From Spinacia oleracea (taxonomy: Eukaryota > Streptophyta > Magnoliopsida > Caryophyllales > Amaranthaceae), in contig NC_079489.1 in assembly GCF_020520425.1 (NCBI RefSeq), forward strand, positions 89,012,810 to 89,076,809: a DNA stretch of 64,000 nucleotides, read 5' to 3'. This document shows positions 60,877 through 64,000 of this stretch, piece after piece (positions within the stretch are counted from its first letter, which is position 1; each line of letters starts with the position of its first letter). A program made the translations under genes and the position numbers. Under the pieces are notes generated by a model. That model did no database searches. It saw nothing but the letters and a program-made list of their open reading frames with translations, and was not told the DNA's origin.

Positions 60877-61394
60877 TGTCACGGTCCAAGTGTTTTGACA
60901 CCGGATCGTATGGCGCGCTCTTGCCTATGGGGCGGCAAGGGCAAAAGCCTTGCGCGGAAAGTGAATCTCAAGGCTCGGGGCACGAGCGGGTGTTTGCTTC
61001 AAAATGGGCACTCTTGCCTATTGGCGACAAGAGCGAGGGTCAAGGGTCGAATGGGGCACTTATGTGCGCACAGCAGGCACAAGCGAGACCGTCGACGAGA
61101 ATGTATCTGTTTTGAGGGAGACTTTGTTGGGTCTTAGAAAGCTTAAAAACATGCGACATCACAATATCTATAAAGGCTAGCAACAACACATGTAATTAAG
61201 CAAAGGCAACTTCTGATGAGAGGTATTGGTTCATACCCCTCATAGAGGTTTATTTTGAATTAGCTGAAACTTGCCAGTGAACACTGGAATTAAAGTAACA
61301 TAATAATTCTCTCTAAAGCCTAGAAAACTATTAAAAAGGTCTTAGAAAGCAATAGAAAAGAGAAATACTAGTAAATGAAGGTTGGATTCTAACA
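60877..61394 (-). repeat. 5' LTR of the gag-pro element
   Basis: Plus-strand ends tgtcacggtccaa and attctaaca. The minus-strand open frame that begins inside it (60901) reads into gag by chance. Confidence 0.9.
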
Positions 61395-61520
61395 CCGAGG
61401 CTCGAGCCCATGGGTCGTGGGCCTGAATAGACCCAATACACACCAAGCCCATCCTGCATCAGGCCGTGTTGGGCCGAACATTTCAAAATAGGACCCAACA
61501 CCGAAAATCTCCATGGAAAT
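61395..61520. repeat. Unclassified repeat, right half
   Basis: Continuation of 58130-58418 after the second ccgag copy, with gagcccatgggtcgtgggcc and gccgtgttgggccgaac words. It ends around 61520 where AT-rich DNA resumes. Confidence 0.4.
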
Positions 61521-62035
61521 ATATCCACCTGACTTTTCTTTCCGAATTTTTTTTTAATAAAAAAGACTACAAGATATTGATATGGGTTGCTTTTTGAGGT
61601 GACGAAATCTTAAGCAACAGGCTTACAAGTGGGCCTATTACTTTGCAAACAAGCCAAGATTCGAACAATTATATGGGTCAATGATTCAGGGCCCACTTTA
61701 GAAGAGCAAGAAAAAAATTAAAAAATGAAGAGAAAGAACTTCTGCAAGTATAATGCATCCCAGAGGTGGATAAATATTTGGTTGGTATAGCGTATATATC
61801 AAAGTCAAGAGAATAATGTATAAGCAGAAGAACTCAAATAATATCTACGCGCAAAAACCTGACTGTCGAAGATTATTGTTTCGTTCCTGAGTCTGGTACT
61901 TGAGTTACAGAGCTAACTAACTAGCAGAACTCAAGATAGAGAGATTTTGCAGGATAATCAGGAATAAAAAATTAGTGTAATTTTTGAAACTCCAACTTTA
62001 ACATTGAGAACATATTGGGGAATATTGTCAAATAA
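61521..62035 (-). other. Downstream region of the CTF7-like gene, probable 3' UTR and flank
   Basis: AT-rich sequence following the stop codon of the minus-strand gene. The 3' UTR must lie in its right part. No minus-strand aataaa signal is obvious close to the stop, so the poly(A) site cannot be placed. Confidence 0.4.
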
Positions 62036-64000
62036 CTAGGTTTTGTATACCAGTAAAGAACCTGTACCGATATAATTGGTTGCCAATGCTTTTCCTGCTG
62101 ACGTTGGATTAGAGAATGCTAGTTGTGAGCGTTCAAGAACATAGTTTATACCGAAGCTTTTCCTGCATGGATAATTAAACATCAGAAAAAGGATATAAAC
62201 TAAACTTATGTATCAGATTACTATCAAAAGAAAACTGATGAAACAGTTCTGCTGATAGGATAATTACTGCGTTATGAAATATAAACAAAGTCTATTCTAT
62301 AACTCTCAAACAATTTATGGTAGTTTCACCTAGACTAATTAGGATGAATATGAAGTTGCATGGTAATCTGGGGAATGTATGACCCTCAAGAGAAACGTGT
62401 CATCAGAAAGAGTGAAACATCTGCTGCAGCTAAGGATTAAAGGTCCAAAAGAGTGATAGTCTGTCATTCTGTTATTAGTTGATTTGAGGTGTTCAAACAC
62501 AAAGGGTAGTATATGTGCTTACATACATCTACTTGAAAGAGAAGCCAGACAGTACCTGACTAAAATGTACATGTCCATACGTGCTTTACTGCTTTAGTGG
62601 AAGGAGTACAACGTAGGTTGTTTATTGCAAAATCTCATCAGAAAGCATGAAACAAATAAAGGCGTTGAGTCAAGGATCCCATTATTTTAAAAAAGTTCAG
62701 CCTTCAGGCTCTTTGGTGGCATACATGGTAATGTGCAGTGAGAGATGGTAAATGTTGTTTTGGTAGATCGTCACTACTATCAGTCTAACTATTCATGAGC
62801 TTCTGTCAATGTCCTACCTAGTTCAATGATTACCGACCTCAAAACAGCTCTAACGATTATAAAGAATTGCTTCATATGGAAGGTGCGATATAAGAAGTGA
62901 TATATTTAATTTGAAATAGATGAGTACAGTCAGTAGCAAAATTTATACACTCCACATCGGCAACTCTGCAAACCATACGCTCATCCCTAAGCACAAGGCT
63001 CACCATGACAAGGTCTATAGAAAGTCAATCTCATCCTCACAGATACAACTGCAAAGAGGTTATGCTGAAGGCACTCGCAGTGAGGTGCTGGTTCATCATT
63101 GCCATTACTTTGCAGCATTTTTACATCATAATTAAATGTGAACTACCCCGAGTCACAGTTCAATTACCTACAAAGAGCATACCTTAGCAGGACAACAGGG
63201 AAACTGCACTTCTAATTTGCAAGGTACGTGAGTGCATTTCATGGTTTCCATAGCCAACGAGCAAATCTGCCACTTACATGATGCTTAACCTATGATTTTA
63301 TTCTCTCCTTTTGTAATCATAATAGTGTGAATGAAAGATACCTAATCACCTATGTCTTGAAATACATGGCTTTGTCTAGTTTACTACAGCATCTAGCCAC
63401 CCCCACCCAAAAAGGTCAACAAAAGTATCTTGACTTCATCAAAAAGCTTCACATAAGCATATGGACCATTATCAAATACCAAAACAATATGAACAGTTAC
63501 TGTTTCTGAGTACCTAGTTAGTTTCCCTTCTCTTTCCTGTCTAGTCATGCTCTTTTAAGGTAAATAGACTATGAGCCTGTGACAGCGGAACAAGGACAGT
63601 CATAATGTGGCAATGCTACAGAACTATGGCTTTGCCGCATAAATATAACAAGTCATAAGAAATGTCTTTCTTCTTATCAATCTATATTCTCAATCATAGA
63701 AACTAATACAAGAACATGTGCAAAGTGAGAATTGTTGGAAGAGCTGAAATACCTCACAGCATCCAGCAAGTAAGTCGCAATGCCTTTTCTTTGGTTTGAT
63801 GGACTAACCCAAATAGACCTAATGCCACAAGAAGCAGGTGTTGCTTCCTCTTCACAGACAATGGATCCAAGTAAGTTAGAATCCATTGCCTCTGAGTTTC
63901 TATGATTAGTGCCTTTTCTGGAAACTTCCCTTCGAAAGCATATTTCTCCAAACTGCAATGTCTTTGGTTTAGGTATTACTTCCTTTCCACTAGAACCATC
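62036..64000 (-). CDS. CTF7: CTF7/ECO1-type N-acetyltransferase, last two exons (gene continues past the window)
   Basis: Minus-strand gene. The penultimate exon (63753 to beyond 64000) is open throughout and ends at donor ag|gtattt. A 1590-bp intron (63752-62163) ends tgcag, and the last exon is 62162-62036 with stop TAG. Codons join in phase across the intron. The protein shows CGIRSIWVSPSNQRKGIAT, the acetyl-CoA binding core of the Eco1/ESCO family, then LLDAVR, and in the last exon SQLAFSNPTSAGKALA and GTGSLLVYKT, the family's characteristic C-terminus. CTF7/ECO1 acetylates the cohesin subunit SMC3 in the nucleus during S phase and so establishes sister-chromatid cohesion. The N-terminal zinc finger is outside the window. 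No stop or frameshift is seen in 123 codons. The symbol rests on family recognition. Confidence 0.88.
62163..63752 (-). other. Last intron of the CTF7-like gene
   Basis: GT (63751-63752) to AG (62163-62164), 1590 bp, AT-rich. Plus-strand frames inside (62920-63135, 63327-63509) are short and not protein-like. No transposon ends are evident. A longer-than-average plant intron. Confidence 0.8.

Larger units (their letters stand above)
58419..61394 (-). mobile_element. Short LTR retrotransposon with gag and protease only (TR-GAG-like)
   Basis: LTRs 58419-58927 (509 bp) and 60877-61394 (518 bp), both tgtcacgg(g/t)cc...ctaaca, with perfect target duplications ccgag at 58414-58418 and 61395-61399. 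On the minus strand a PBS like that for initiator Met tRNA (tggtatcgagcc, 60863-60874) follows the 5' LTR, and a polypurine tract (aagtgagggagga, 58928-58940) precedes the 3' LTR. The 1949-bp interior encodes gag, a zinc knuckle and a protease domain; there is no room for RT, RNase H or integrase. It must have moved in trans. Confidence 0.92.

Noticed and set aside
63754..63951. 65-codon frame overlapping the CTF7-like exon
   Set aside because: Shifted frame of the same exon; the acetyltransferase motifs are in the other frame, which also splices correctly.

Overview
The window looks like plant nuclear DNA: an intergenic block of nested transposable elements next to one ordinary host gene. 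Long AT-rich stretches, Ty1/copia and Ty3/gypsy retrotransposons, CACTA, Helitron, hAT and Stowaway elements and a spliced gene all point that way. From memory the copia LTR resembles repeats of spinach-like Amaranthaceae; that attribution is inference. No bacterial or viral genome, operon or CRISPR array is present.

Backbone (1 to about 54.3 kb, minus strand). The oldest layer is a decayed Ty3/gypsy element of the Tat type. Reading leftward it holds the start of its 5' LTR (54073), PBS, gag, protease, RT, RNase H, a second (archaeal-type) RNase H, integrase, a tandem-repeat 3' region, and a spliced plus-strand extra ORF running off the left edge. It is split three times by copies of one copia family: Copia-1 (3309-13854, +, TSD tcatt), Copia-2 (15466-25648, +) and Copia-3 (27972-52030, -, TSD ccttg). 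Copia-3 is itself hit by CACTA-1 (28309-39939, TSD atg) and by an apparent solo LTR (42064-44367, TSD gaaga). CACTA-1 is hit by CACTA-2 (32259-37515, TSD ggc). The deepest path is therefore four elements: Tat > Copia-3 > CACTA-1 > CACTA-2.

The copia copies carry only fossil integrase, RT and RNase H reading frames, yet the two 1382-bp LTRs of Copia-1 differ at only three positions I can see. This suggests a non-autonomous family mobilised in trans. Its 5' leader carries a GC-rich insert that in Copia-1 has expanded into a 64-bp palindromic tandem array. CACTA-1 contains a strikingly regular 321-bp tandem repeat whose unit is itself a dimer of diverged ~160-bp halves. CACTA-2 carries ~160-bp repeats related to it in opposite orientation.

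Right flank (54.3-61.5 kb). A Helitron (54327-55180), a non-autonomous hAT (55254-56153, 8-bp TSD), a 118-bp tandem repeat, a Stowaway MITE (57543-57800), tRNA-like segments, and a 2976-bp LTR element with gag and protease but no RT or integrase (58419-61394, TSD ccgag).

Host gene (62036 to the right edge, minus strand). The last two exons of a CTF7/ECO1-type sister-chromatid cohesion acetyltransferase. It is the only well-supported, apparently intact host coding sequence in the window.
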